Assembly: GCA_947627535.1 (NCBI GenBank)
Contig: CANQWM010000007.1
Location: 48,523-112,522, forward strand
Source of the DNA: an uncultured Acetatifactor sp.
GTDB lineage: Bacteria; Bacillota; Clostridia; Lachnospirales; Lachnospiraceae
Length of the DNA stretch: 64,000 bases
Reading direction: 5' to 3'
A model generated the notes under the pieces. That model saw nothing but the letters and a program-made list of their open reading frames with translations, did not search any database and was not told the origin of the DNA. Below, piece by piece: positions 53,924 through 61,902 of this stretch; within the stretch, counting starts at the first letter, position 1, and every line of letters begins with the position of its first letter. A program made the position numbers and the translations under genes.

Positions 53924-55003
53924 TTATTTCTGTTCTTCCTGCTGCACCTGCTTTTCATATATGTCAAAAAAAGACGCAGTGGTCACCTGACTGTCCTGAA
54001 GGAAGCCCACCTGTTCCCACAGCTCTTCGTTCAGCTCCCTGTCCAGCTTTTCCACAAAAGCGTCATACTCCTGGCCGAAAACCTCCCTGCGGCGCTCTTC
54101 CAAAATCTGAAGCTTGTTCGCATCCGTCTGCTCTCTGTCAAAAGTGTTGATGCATTTGATGATATGATAACCGCTCTGAGTCTCTACCACCTGGCTGATC
54201 TCGTCCGTCTCCAGCGCGAAAGCCGCGGCCTCAAAAGCCTCATCCATCTCTCCTTTTCCAAAGGAATAGGTAACCGTAGGATCCTCGCTGTAGCGGGAAG
54301 CAAGATCCAAAAAGCTGGTTTCCCCCGACACCGCCTGCTCACGGATGGCGCAGGCACGCTCATAGACGTTTTTCTTCAGCTCGTCCGTATAGGTCACCCG
54401 GTTCCCCGTACCGTCGTTCACATAGGTCCGCAGCAGGATATGCTGCACCGTAATGGTCCTTGCCTCATCATCGCTGATCTCCGGGTTGACGTCCTGGATA
54501 ATGTACTGATACACTTTCCCGGCCATGGCATATTCTCTGTACATCTGAGCCACCATATCCTCGCTGGCCCCAAGCAGCTCCGCCTCCGTTTCACTCAGCG
54601 ACTGAAAATATTCCTGCGCAGCCCGATTTATCTGCTCCTGCTCCGTGTCCGTCAGCCGGATTCCCTTTTCCTCCGCCAGAAGATACATGGTCTTAACCCG
54701 GGCCAGCTTAGCCAGCACCGTATCCTTTACATTCTGTTCCAGAGTTATGCCGTCCAGGGATATCGTCCAAACCTCCGGCCCATACACATTTTCATACTGG
54801 TTCTGTGTATTTGTCAGATAGACCATGAACTCCGGCAGGGTGCAGACAGCATCGTCGATTCGGAACAGCTCGTCCTTTCCGAAGCCTGTGGTAAATACCA
54901 CCCTTGCCCTGCTGCACGCGGTAAGCACCAAAAAACATACTGCCAATACAAACGCAGAACCGCACCATTTTCTCTTCCGGGTTATCCTTTTCTCACAGTT
55001 CAT
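53924..55003 (-). CDS. PrsA-like lipoprotein foldase (peptidyl-prolyl isomerase)
   Basis: 359 residues. The lipobox VLTAC has Cys30 as the lipidation site. A SurA/PrsA-type helical domain spans ~45-180, then a parvulin-like domain (~185-300: TVQHILLRTY, FLDLASRYSEDPTV, SGYHIIKC). It should fold secreted proteins on the outer face of the membrane. The parvulin domain has a longer insert (VNDGTGNRVTYTDE) than usual. The ATG at 55003 is chosen because the signal peptide starts there; the longer open frame upstream lacks a site. Confidence 0.9.
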   Translation of the reverse strand: MNCEKRITRKRKWCGSAFVLAVCFLVLTACSRARVVFTTGFGKDELFRIDDAVCTLPEFMVYLTNTQNQYENVYGPEVWTISLDGITLEQNVKDTVLAKLARVKTMYLLAEEKGIRLTDTEQEQINRAAQEYFQSLSETEAELLGASEDMVAQMYREYAMAGKVYQYIIQDVNPEISDDEARTITVQHILLRTYVNDGTGNRVTYTDELKKNVYERACAIREQAVSGETSFLDLASRYSEDPTVTYSFGKGEMDEAFEAAAFALETDEISQVVETQSGYHIIKCINTFDREQTDANKLQILEERRREVFGQEYDAFVEKLDRELNEELWEQVGFLQDSQVTTASFFDIYEKQVQQEEQK

Positions 55004-55206
55004 GCTCCATAATCCCTTCCGTCCTCCCAGGGAGCCTTCCCGATACCGCCGCCGGCCCTGTTTTGCCTCACCGGACCCGCACCGGTCTTCGCCGTGCCAC
55101 CTTCCATTCCAACACACCGCTGCAGAAAGCTTTCTGTCATGTCCAGTATAGCACATAGCGCCAAAAAGAAAAATGAAATTTTTAAGGTTTCCACGGTTAT
55201 ATCCGT

Positions 55207-55494
55207 TCAGAACATACCGGCTTTTTTCCTGAAGCTTTCAATATTTTCCGCCCTGGCGGCGATCAAAAGCCAGCGGTCCAGCGTCTCCGGGTCCTGCTCC
55301 TGCAGGATCCTCCGCCGGAGAAAATCAGGCACGGTTCCTGCCTCCGACAACAGGCGCAGAACACTTTCTGCTTTTCCCTCCGCCTTTCCTTCCTCTCTTC
55401 CTTCCGCCCGCACATAATCTTCCCGGGCATTCCTGTCGCGGATCTCCTTCAGCTTTGCCTCATGCATCATCCGCAGCGTCTTTTTGAGACTCAT
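55207..55494 (-). CDS. Possible intragenic RpnS-like C-terminal protein (95 aa)
   Basis: An in-frame ATG at codon 200 of the Rpn gene is preceded by AGAGG with exactly 8 nt between. The product would be the 95-residue helical C-terminus. In E. coli Rpn systems such an internally translated C-terminal protein blocks the toxic full-length nuclease. Here it is inference from sequence only. Confidence 0.4.
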   Translation of the reverse strand: MSLKKTLRMMHEAKLKEIRDRNAREDYVRAEGREEGKAEGKAESVLRLLSEAGTVPDFLRRRILQEQDPETLDRWLLIAARAENIESFRKKAGMF

Positions 55495-56091
55495 AACCCT
55501 GACCTCTTTGATTGCCTCCAATATCCCCGGATTTTTCGTTCCCGCCTCCAGCATATCCAATTCCTCCTCCGTCTCCGCATTAAACAACCGGATCCATTCG
55601 TCCACCCGGTCCGCACCGTTCAGCGTCTTGGTCAGTTCAATCACATGTATCTCCATCCTGTCCGAAAACGCCTGTCCGGCCCCGTCCTGCAGACGATACA
55701 CCTTATGATACTCTGGCCGGCTGTCCAGCTTAAAGCCAAGAATGTTGATACAGATGCATTTTTTCAGCTTATCGTATTTCTGCCCTGTCAACAGCCCATC
55801 CGCAAACATCTTTGACCAGTAGAACAGGCTGCGCCTGTCCCAGTAAGCCATCATCTCAATTTGCAGTTCAACGTTCACCCTGCTGTCGCCGTTCAACTCC
55901 ATGACTACATCCAAGATACCCTGCTTTTGTTTCCAGTACTGCTTCCACAGCCAGGTGTCAGTCAAACGCACCGAACGGATCTCTTCCGGCAGAATCCCCA
56001 GTACATCGCTGATGAAACGCCGACGCACCTCCTCATTGCGGAACAGATACTTAAAACTGAAGTCGTACTTTAATGAAATGATCTTTCCCAT
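55207..56091 (-). CDS. Rpn/PD-(D/E)XK family nuclease (PDDEXK_2)
   Basis: 294 residues. The nuclease core is at 8-~110 with Asp61 (GILDVVMELNG) and the ELQ motif Glu75-x-Gln77 (NVELQIEM). YDFSFKYLF at the start is the family hallmark. The C-terminal ~95 residues are helical, with a charged EGREEGKAEGKAE stretch. AGGAGG lies 3 nt before the ATG at 56091. It is the most divergent of five Rpn-type genes in the next 8 kb. An in-frame ATG at 55494 has its own ribosome site (see separate entry). Confidence 0.9.
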   Translation of the reverse strand: MGKIISLKYDFSFKYLFRNEEVRRRFISDVLGILPEEIRSVRLTDTWLWKQYWKQKQGILDVVMELNGDSRVNVELQIEMMAYWDRRSLFYWSKMFADGLLTGQKYDKLKKCICINILGFKLDSRPEYHKVYRLQDGAGQAFSDRMEIHVIELTKTLNGADRVDEWIRLFNAETEEELDMLEAGTKNPGILEAIKEVRVMSLKKTLRMMHEAKLKEIRDRNAREDYVRAEGREEGKAEGKAESVLRLLSEAGTVPDFLRRRILQEQDPETLDRWLLIAARAENIESFRKKAGMF

Positions 56092-56838
56092 TCTCCTCCT
56101 GTTTTGCAGGAAAAATAACAGGATGCCTTCGAATCCTGAAACTCCTGCTTTTAAATTGTAAAGTGGTTTTAAAAGCATAAATTTCAGAATCATAAGACAA
56201 AAGAATTTGTTTTACAAAAATAGAATAAGTATGCTTTGCGTAAATAATAACATGGAATGTTGGGAAATGCAAGAAAAACTTTTTAGAGGCAGCTCTGAAA
56301 GGTAAAATCCAAAAAAGCAAGCGATTGCAGAAATGGAACTTATGAATGTGAATAACTTCCTAATTTTTACAAAAAACTCAAAATCGGGAAATTTTGAGGT
56401 GTCCGGGCAGGCTATAATAGAATTTACCTTTCAAAACTGGACATAGAAAAATTTTGCTTTACATTCTGTTCTGCCTGTGTTATTATCAGTCTGTCTTATT
56501 CATGGCCCTATGGGCCGTCAGGTTTACGGTTTAGGCACTTCGCCGGATCTTCCAAAACAGGGAATGTTGTTTCATAAATGGGCAGTTTACCATGAAGGGC
56601 AAAATGTCTATGGCATGGATTGCATTCAGGCAGCTGTGACGTTTACGATAGTTTTAACATTTGCGTTCTATATTTACATTTAAAATTTGTGACTTTGTGA
56701 CGTTCTAAGCACCAGAAGTGTCTTTCAAACCATCCTAAAAGCATATTTCAAGATCAGTACAAAATTCATTCAGAATCAAGCCGAGATAAAATTTTACAAA
56801 GAAAGCAAAGATCTGCTTTACCGGAGGAAAAACAGCTT
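56092..56838. other. 747-bp AT-rich intergenic region of the Rpn island
   Basis: Contains a perfect -10 TATAAT at 56413-56418 and a block (56456-56560) clearly homologous to the leader of the third Rpn copy (60081-60182). A second block (56743-56838) resembles the leader of the 61903 copy (61769-61902). A 68-codon open frame (56477-56683) spans the first block but has no ribosome site or family, so it is not called. Confidence 0.6.
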
Positions 56839-57924
56839 ATGCAGAAAAACAACTTACAGCAGTACTTTCCCATGATCCGCACCCGCAAGGAACTCTTGCG
56901 GGAAATTGGCGCCAATCCCTCTCTTAAAACTCTGTTCAACACCCTGAAACCGGAACGTCAGCAGGAATTTCTAAACTTCTGCAGCGGCGTCAAGGGCGTC
57001 CGTCTTCTCTATGACTCTTTTTTTAAGGCAGTCATGGATCCCGACCGGGATCCCTCTCGGCTGAGCAACTTCCTCTCGCTTCTCCTGCAGCGGGAGGTCA
57101 CCGTCGTCTCCGTCCTCTCCAACGAAGGACAGATTATGCCGGACACGTTAGTCGTCATGGATCTCATCGTACGCCTGGAAGACGGCAGCATCACCACCGT
57201 GGAGGTCCAGCGTTACGGCTACGCCTTCCCCGGCCAGCGGGCCGCCTGCTATTCCGCGGATATGCTGCTTCGGCAGTACAAGCAGAAGCGGGATCAGGCC
57301 TCCGCCAACGGGACGCGCATGAACTACCGGAGCCTGCGCCCCGTCTATACCATCGTCCTGTACGAATTCAGCCCCGCAGAGTTCCACGCTTATCCTGGGG
57401 ATTATGTCCATCGTTTTCATCAGGTTTCCAATACGGGATTAGAGATGGACCTATTGGAGGAATATATCTTTGTTCCCCTTGACATCTTAAAGGAAATCGT
57501 CCAAAATAATGGTATCAGAAACCAATTGGAAGCCTGGCTGGCATTTTTCTGCATGGATGAACCGGAGTGGGTCCTGAAATTGTCAGAAAACTATCCCATG
57601 TTCCGAAAGATGTATGAGGAAGTCTATGAGATGTGCCGGAATCTGGAAGGAGTGATGCAGATGTATTCCAAAGAACTGAGGGAATTGGACAGCAACACGG
57701 TACAGTACATGATCGACCAAATGCAGGAGGACCTCAACAGGAAGGACGCTGAACTCAGCCAAAAAGATACCCAGCTCAGTCAAAAAGATAAAAAGATCCG
57801 GGATCAAGCCGCAAAGCTCCACCAGAAGGATACCCAACTCAGCCAGCAGGAAAACCTGATTGATGAATTACAGAACCAGATTCAGGAAATGAAAAAACTT
57901 CTGGTCGAAAATCCGAATCTTTAA
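56839..57924 (+). CDS. Rpn-type PD-(D/E)XK nuclease, copy A
   Basis: 361 residues. The core (~55-235) has FFKAVMDPDRDPSRLSNF, Asp108 (VVMDLIVRLEDG) and Glu122-V-Gln124 (TVEVQRYG). The C-terminal ~75 residues form a coiled coil of seven heptads with L-S-Q-K-D consensus. Members of this group act as DNases that promote recombination or limit phage. GGAGG lies 10 nt before the ATG. Apart from the C-terminal tail it is almost identical to copies B (60203) and C (61903). An internal start lies at 57661. Confidence 0.9.
   Translation: MQKNNLQQYFPMIRTRKELLREIGANPSLKTLFNTLKPERQQEFLNFCSGVKGVRLLYDSFFKAVMDPDRDPSRLSNFLSLLLQREVTVVSVLSNEGQIMPDTLVVMDLIVRLEDGSITTVEVQRYGYAFPGQRAACYSADMLLRQYKQKRDQASANGTRMNYRSLRPVYTIVLYEFSPAEFHAYPGDYVHRFHQVSNTGLEMDLLEEYIFVPLDILKEIVQNNGIRNQLEAWLAFFCMDEPEWVLKLSENYPMFRKMYEEVYEMCRNLEGVMQMYSKELRELDSNTVQYMIDQMQEDLNRKDAELSQKDTQLSQKDKKIRDQAAKLHQKDTQLSQQENLIDELQNQIQEMKKLLVENPNL
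57661..57924 (+). CDS. Possible intragenic RpnS-like coiled-coil protein, copy A (87 aa)
   Basis: An in-frame ATG at codon 275 is preceded by AAGGAG (57647-57652) with 8 nt between. The product MYSKELRELDS... is all coiled coil with seven heptads. The same arrangement is kept in copies B and C. Confidence 0.45.
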   Translation: MYSKELRELDSNTVQYMIDQMQEDLNRKDAELSQKDTQLSQKDKKIRDQAAKLHQKDTQLSQQENLIDELQNQIQEMKKLLVENPNL

Positions 57925-58367
57925 ATATGGACTGAAACCGTGAAATCAGATCAGAACACTTTTGATAAACACATCGTCAAAGACGATTAGCGCCTGTTGA
58001 CTGTCTTTTGTTTCAAGTGTTACCAATGCAGACATTCTTCCCTCACGGGGCGTTTCCGCATCCCGTCTGTATTCCTGTGTTTTCTGCCGCCAGTTCTGCT
58101 GCCTTTCCTTACAAAGGTCATGCTTTAGAATGAAAGAACACCCTGTCTCCATGGATAACACCATTATTGACACACATGCGACTTGTTTCTTTAAACTCTG
58201 ATGAAATCCTTAAGAATTCCTGACCGCTTGATTATATTGTCTGTATTTTACCAGTACTTACAGATTATCTCCAAAGACCTGCACTGGCAACCATCTATTT
58301 TCGCAGCCCGTTATGCCATCCTGGCTTCTTCCCGGCGCTGCTCCCATCTTCCAAAGGAGCTTTTCTC
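57925..58367. other. 443-bp intergenic region
   Basis: No gene, terminator or promoter is clear. A 75-codon open frame on the minus strand (57946-58173) has no ribosome site or family and may be a remnant. Confidence 0.5.
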
Positions 58368-59246
58368 ATGGACAACAAATCTCTTTATCTTTCTTCCGTC
58401 TCCTTGGACATCCTGGCCAATTCCCAGGGTCCCCTTCCTGTCCCCATGACAAACGATTACCTCTTTCGCGCCCTGATGCAGCGCAACAACAAGGTCCTGC
58501 GCGCCCTCATCTGCTCCCTACTGCACCTTGACGTCGACGATGTGACATCCGTCGTCATCTCCAATCCCGTCGAGCTGGGCGAGGATATGGACGACAAAAC
58601 CTGCATCCTTGACATCAAGGTCTGTCTCAACGGACATACCGTCATCAATCTGGAGATGCAGGTGGTCAACGAGGGGAACTGGCCCGAGCGTTCCCTCTGT
58701 TACCTGTGCCGCGCCTTTGACAATTTAAACCGCAGCCAAAACTATGAGGATATCCGTTCCGCCATCCAGATCGGATTGCTGAACTTTACGCTGTTTCCGG
58801 ACAGCCCGGAGTTCTTTGCCAATTACTACATGGAAAATATTAAAAATCATAAAATATATAGTGACAAACTTCGTCTGTCTGTGTTAGACTTAACTCAGAT
58901 CCATTCCGCCACCGAAGAGGACCGCGGCTACGGACTTGACCGCTGGGCTGCTTTTTTCAGGGCCGCTACATGGGAGGAATTGAAAATGCTTGCAAAAACC
59001 GATCTCAATCTACAGGAAGCCGTTGTCACAGTGCGCCAGCTGACGCAGGACGAAAAGATCCGTCAGATGTGCGAAGCCCGGGAGGACTATTACCGCCGTA
59101 CCGCCGGGCGGGAGGCGCTTCTTCAGAAGACCACTCTGGAACGGGATCAGGCCGTTGCGGAGCGGGATCAAGTCGTCGTTGAACGGGACCAGCTCTTACA
59201 GCTTTTGAAATTGCACGGGATAGATATCAACGAAAAGAGCACTTAA
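58368..59246 (+). CDS. Rpn-type PD-(D/E)XK nuclease, second family
   Basis: 292 residues. The core has MTNDYLFRALMQ near 27, Asp82 (LDIKVCLNG) and Glu96-M-Gln98 (NLEMQVVNEG). The C-terminus has heptads of the E-R-D-Q type (~260-280). AAAGGAG lies 9 nt before the ATG. It differs clearly from copies A-C. An internal start at 58986 has a strong site. A 108-bp decayed copy of its coding part lies at 61343-61450. Confidence 0.9.
   Translation: MDNKSLYLSSVSLDILANSQGPLPVPMTNDYLFRALMQRNNKVLRALICSLLHLDVDDVTSVVISNPVELGEDMDDKTCILDIKVCLNGHTVINLEMQVVNEGNWPERSLCYLCRAFDNLNRSQNYEDIRSAIQIGLLNFTLFPDSPEFFANYYMENIKNHKIYSDKLRLSVLDLTQIHSATEEDRGYGLDRWAAFFRAATWEELKMLAKTDLNLQEAVVTVRQLTQDEKIRQMCEAREDYYRRTAGREALLQKTTLERDQAVAERDQVVVERDQLLQLLKLHGIDINEKST
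58986..59246 (+). CDS. Possible intragenic RpnS-like protein, second family (86 aa)
   Basis: An in-frame ATG at codon 207 is preceded by GGGAGG (58972-58977) with 8 nt between. The product starts MLAKTDLNLQEAV and ends in E-R-D-Q heptads. Confidence 0.45.
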   Translation: MLAKTDLNLQEAVVTVRQLTQDEKIRQMCEAREDYYRRTAGREALLQKTTLERDQAVAERDQVVVERDQLLQLLKLHGIDINEKST

Positions 59247-59539
59247 ATCTGCATACTTACTACCAAATTTGATATGCAGAAACAGGTACATTGATTTTCC
59301 CCCCCGGTTTTCTGACCAGCGGCACCTTCTTCGTACCACATCAAGACGTTTAAGAGCAGCACAAACCCGTCAGGCTCATGTAAAAAGATCTTGATCCGGT
59401 CACAGCGTTTGCCACAGAAAATAATGGAACATCCATCCGGTTCCGTCTTCAAATGGTTCAACACGATCGCACACAGGCCGTCAATGGACTTGCGCATGAC
59501 CGCAGGCAAGCGCCGGACGCTGGCGGCATCTTCAATCAT
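59243..59539 (-). pseudogene. tnpB: IS66 tnpB (Orf2) remnant
   Basis: 98 residues. VMRKSIDGLCAIVLNHLK, SIIFCGKRCDRIKIFLHEPDGF and LLLN match IS66 TnpB proteins (about 115 residues); the N-terminus is diverged and the C-terminus runs into foreign sequence. A GGAGG ribosome site lies 5 nt before the ATG at 59539. Upstream on the same strand a short open stretch could be the end of tnpA. The transposase tnpC is absent, so the element is dead. Confidence 0.78.
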
Positions 59540-59580
59540 GTGTCACCTCCTGCAGAATCTCAATCAGCAAAGCGCCGGAT

Positions 59581-60000
59581 AAACTGTCGCGATCCACGAA
59601 CCTGTTCAAACTATTTTTATCTGATGTAGGGCTGCTGGCGTCGATGTATATAAACGGCATACAGATAAAAATTTTGAATCACAAAAAGGATATAAACTAC
59701 GGCACGGTGTATGAAAATGCGGTGGCTCAGGAACTTAGGGCACACGGATTTGAGCTGTATTACTTCAACAGTCGCAAGCAGGGAGAGCTTGATTTTTTAA
59801 TTGAGCGGAACGGCGAGATCCTGCCAATAGAAATAAAATCCGGCAAAAATTACACAAGGCACGCCGCACTTACGTCTGTTATGGCAAACCCGAATTATGC
59901 GGTCCCGGAGGCGTATGTCTTCCAGAATGACAACGTTCGGCAAAATAACATATTACCCGATTTATATCCTTATGTTTTTGGAAAAAGACAGGCTGAATGA
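59581..60000 (+). pseudogene. C-terminal remnant of an AAA_14/DUF4143 ATPase
   Basis: The open frame reads NLFKLFLSDVGLLASMY, then YGTVYENAVAQELRAHG, YYFNSRKQGELDFLIERNG and LPIEIKSGKNY, the DUF4143 domain that ends bacterial AAA_14 ATPases of about 400 residues. The ATPase half is missing: homology starts near 59581, at the IS66 remnant. The internal ATG at 59644 is not a real start. Confidence 0.85.
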
Positions 60001-60202
60001 GAAGATGATTTACAAGCTTGACCTTAATGCTTTGAAATGAAAAAAATAATTTATTATCTTGTTAAATTTTTAAAGTTTTGGTTTACATTCTGTTTTTTTG
60101 TATATTATCAACCTGTCTTATTCATGTCCCTGCGGGGCGTCAGATTTAAGCTTTGCGGCGTTTCGCCGTACCTTCCAAAACAAGCCAAAGGAAAAACAAC
60201 TT

Positions 60203-61330
60203 ATGAAGAAAAACAACTTACAGCAGTACTTTCCCATGATCCGCACCCGCAAGGAACTCTTGCGGGAAATTGGCGCCAATCCCTCTCTTAAAACTCAGTT
60301 CAACACCCTGAAACCGGAACGTCAGCAGGAATTTCTGAACTTCTGCAGCGGCGTCAAGGGCGTCCGTCTTCTCTACGACTCTTTTTTTAAGGCAGTCATG
60401 GATCCCGACCGGGATCCCTCCCGGCTGAGTGACTTCCTCTCGCTTCTCCTGCAGCGGAAGGTCACCGTCGTCTCCGTCCTCTCCAACGAAGGACAGATTA
60501 TGCCGGACACGTTAGTCGTCATGGATCTCATCGTACGCCTGGAAGACGGCAGCATCACCACCGTGGAGGTCCAGCGTTACGGCTACGCCTTCCCCGGCCA
60601 GCGGGCCGCCTGCTATTCCGCGGATATGCTGCTTCGGCAGTACAAGCAGAAGCGGGATCAGGCCTCCGCCAACGGGACGCGCATGAACTACCGGAGCCTG
60701 CGCCCCGTCTATACCATCGTCCTGTACGAATTCAGCCCCGCAGAGTTCCACGCTTATCCTGGGGATTATGTCCATCGTTTTCATCAGGTTTCCAATACGG
60801 GATTAGAGATGGACCTATTGGAGGAATATATCTTTGTTCCCCTTGACATCTTAAAGGAAATCGTCCAAAATAATGGTATCAGAAACCAATTGGAAGCCTG
60901 GCTGGCATTTTTCTGCATGGATGAACCGGAGTGGGTCCTGAAGTTGTCAGAAAACTATCCCATGTTCCGAAAGATGTATGAGGAAGTCTATGAGATGTGC
61001 CGGAATCTGGAAGGAGTGATGCAGATGTATTCCAAAGAACTGAGGGAATTAGACAGCAACACGGTACAGTACATGATCGACCAGATGCAGGAGGACCTCA
61101 ACAGGAAAGACGCTGAACTTAGCCAGAAGGATGTACAGCTCAATCAGCAGCATGTCCAGCTCAGCCAGAAAGATACTCAACTCAGTCAGAAAGATAAAAT
61201 GATCCGAGATCAAGCCGCAAAGCTCAACCAGAAGAATACCCAACTCAGCCAGCAGGAAAATCTGATTGCTGAATTACAGAACCAGATTCAGGAAATGAAA
61301 AAACTTCTGGCCGAGAATCCGAAGCTTTAA
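60203..61330 (+). CDS. Rpn-type PD-(D/E)XK nuclease, copy B
   Basis: 375 residues, nearly identical to copies A and C over the first ~300 residues. The nuclease residues are Asp108 and Glu122-V-Gln124. The coiled-coil tail has nine heptads, two more than copy A, including QLNQQHV. The ATG at 60203 is preceded by AAAGG at a long 13-nt distance; the open frame continues upstream to 60098 without a better site. An internal start is at 61025. Confidence 0.9.
   Translation: MKKNNLQQYFPMIRTRKELLREIGANPSLKTQFNTLKPERQQEFLNFCSGVKGVRLLYDSFFKAVMDPDRDPSRLSDFLSLLLQRKVTVVSVLSNEGQIMPDTLVVMDLIVRLEDGSITTVEVQRYGYAFPGQRAACYSADMLLRQYKQKRDQASANGTRMNYRSLRPVYTIVLYEFSPAEFHAYPGDYVHRFHQVSNTGLEMDLLEEYIFVPLDILKEIVQNNGIRNQLEAWLAFFCMDEPEWVLKLSENYPMFRKMYEEVYEMCRNLEGVMQMYSKELRELDSNTVQYMIDQMQEDLNRKDAELSQKDVQLNQQHVQLSQKDTQLSQKDKMIRDQAAKLNQKNTQLSQQENLIAELQNQIQEMKKLLAENPKL
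61025..61330 (+). CDS. Possible intragenic RpnS-like coiled-coil protein, copy B (101 aa)
   Basis: An in-frame ATG at codon 275 is preceded by AAGGAG (61011-61016) with 8 nt between. It has nine heptads. Confidence 0.45.
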   Translation: MYSKELRELDSNTVQYMIDQMQEDLNRKDAELSQKDVQLNQQHVQLSQKDTQLSQKDKMIRDQAAKLNQKNTQLSQQENLIAELQNQIQEMKKLLAENPKL

Positions 61331-61342
61331 AAATAGCTTTTA

Positions 61343-61450
61343 TTAAACTTATCTCAGATTCATTCCGCCAATGAAGAACACCGCAGCTACAGTCTTGACC
61401 GCTGGGTCTCCCTTTCAAAGCCGCTACATGGGAGAAATTAAAATGCTTGC
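61343..61450 (+). pseudogene. Decayed fragment of the second Rpn family
   Basis: About 108 bp matching 58886-58990 of the gene at 58368, with scattered changes and frame loss. It encodes remains of the ATEEDRGYGLDRW region. It directly follows copy B. The rest of 61331-61902 holds no gene; its last ~130 bp (61769-61902) is the conserved leader of copy C. Confidence 0.75.
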
Positions 61451-61902
61451 CACAGATATCGGAAAATAACAAATTGTTGTTCCCGTGTGCCGACTGATAA
61501 GATGCTCGTTCGCTATCAAGATCAGATTTTATTGTCTTCCTCTCTCCGTATCCCTGTCCTTCTCTTTATTTTGCTGTCTGTTCCCATTCTGAAACTTACG
61601 TTCCAAGTTCTTTCGTATGTTCCAAGTTCTTCCATTGCAGCTGATTACCTCCGCCTACATTAACTCGGATCTCAGCCTAAAACTGAAATTGTTGTCATTT
61701 AACCACTCCCTGCCGATGCTGTCGCACTCCGTCTGCAAGATCTTTATCTCCCTCAGACGATCAAAAAGCATATTTTAAGCTCAACTCAGAACCCATTCAG
61801 CAACAAATTGAACAAGGAAAGCTATGGCCAGGTGCCTGACAGGCTGTCTCTCCGTTTATCAGACATCTGAACGCCGCAAATTCACCGGAGGAAAAACAAC
61901 CT

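Noticed and set aside
56477..56683. 68-codon plus-strand frame before Rpn copy A
   Set aside because: It lies on a block homologous to a noncoding leader (60081-60182), where the frame is not kept, and has no ribosome site.
57946..58173. 75-codon minus-strand frame between two Rpn genes
   Set aside because: No ribosome site, no recognisable family and no matching remnant elsewhere in the window.
61460..61675. Open stretch after the decayed fragment following copy B
   Set aside because: No start with a ribosome site and no motif. It may be an old remnant but cannot be assigned.
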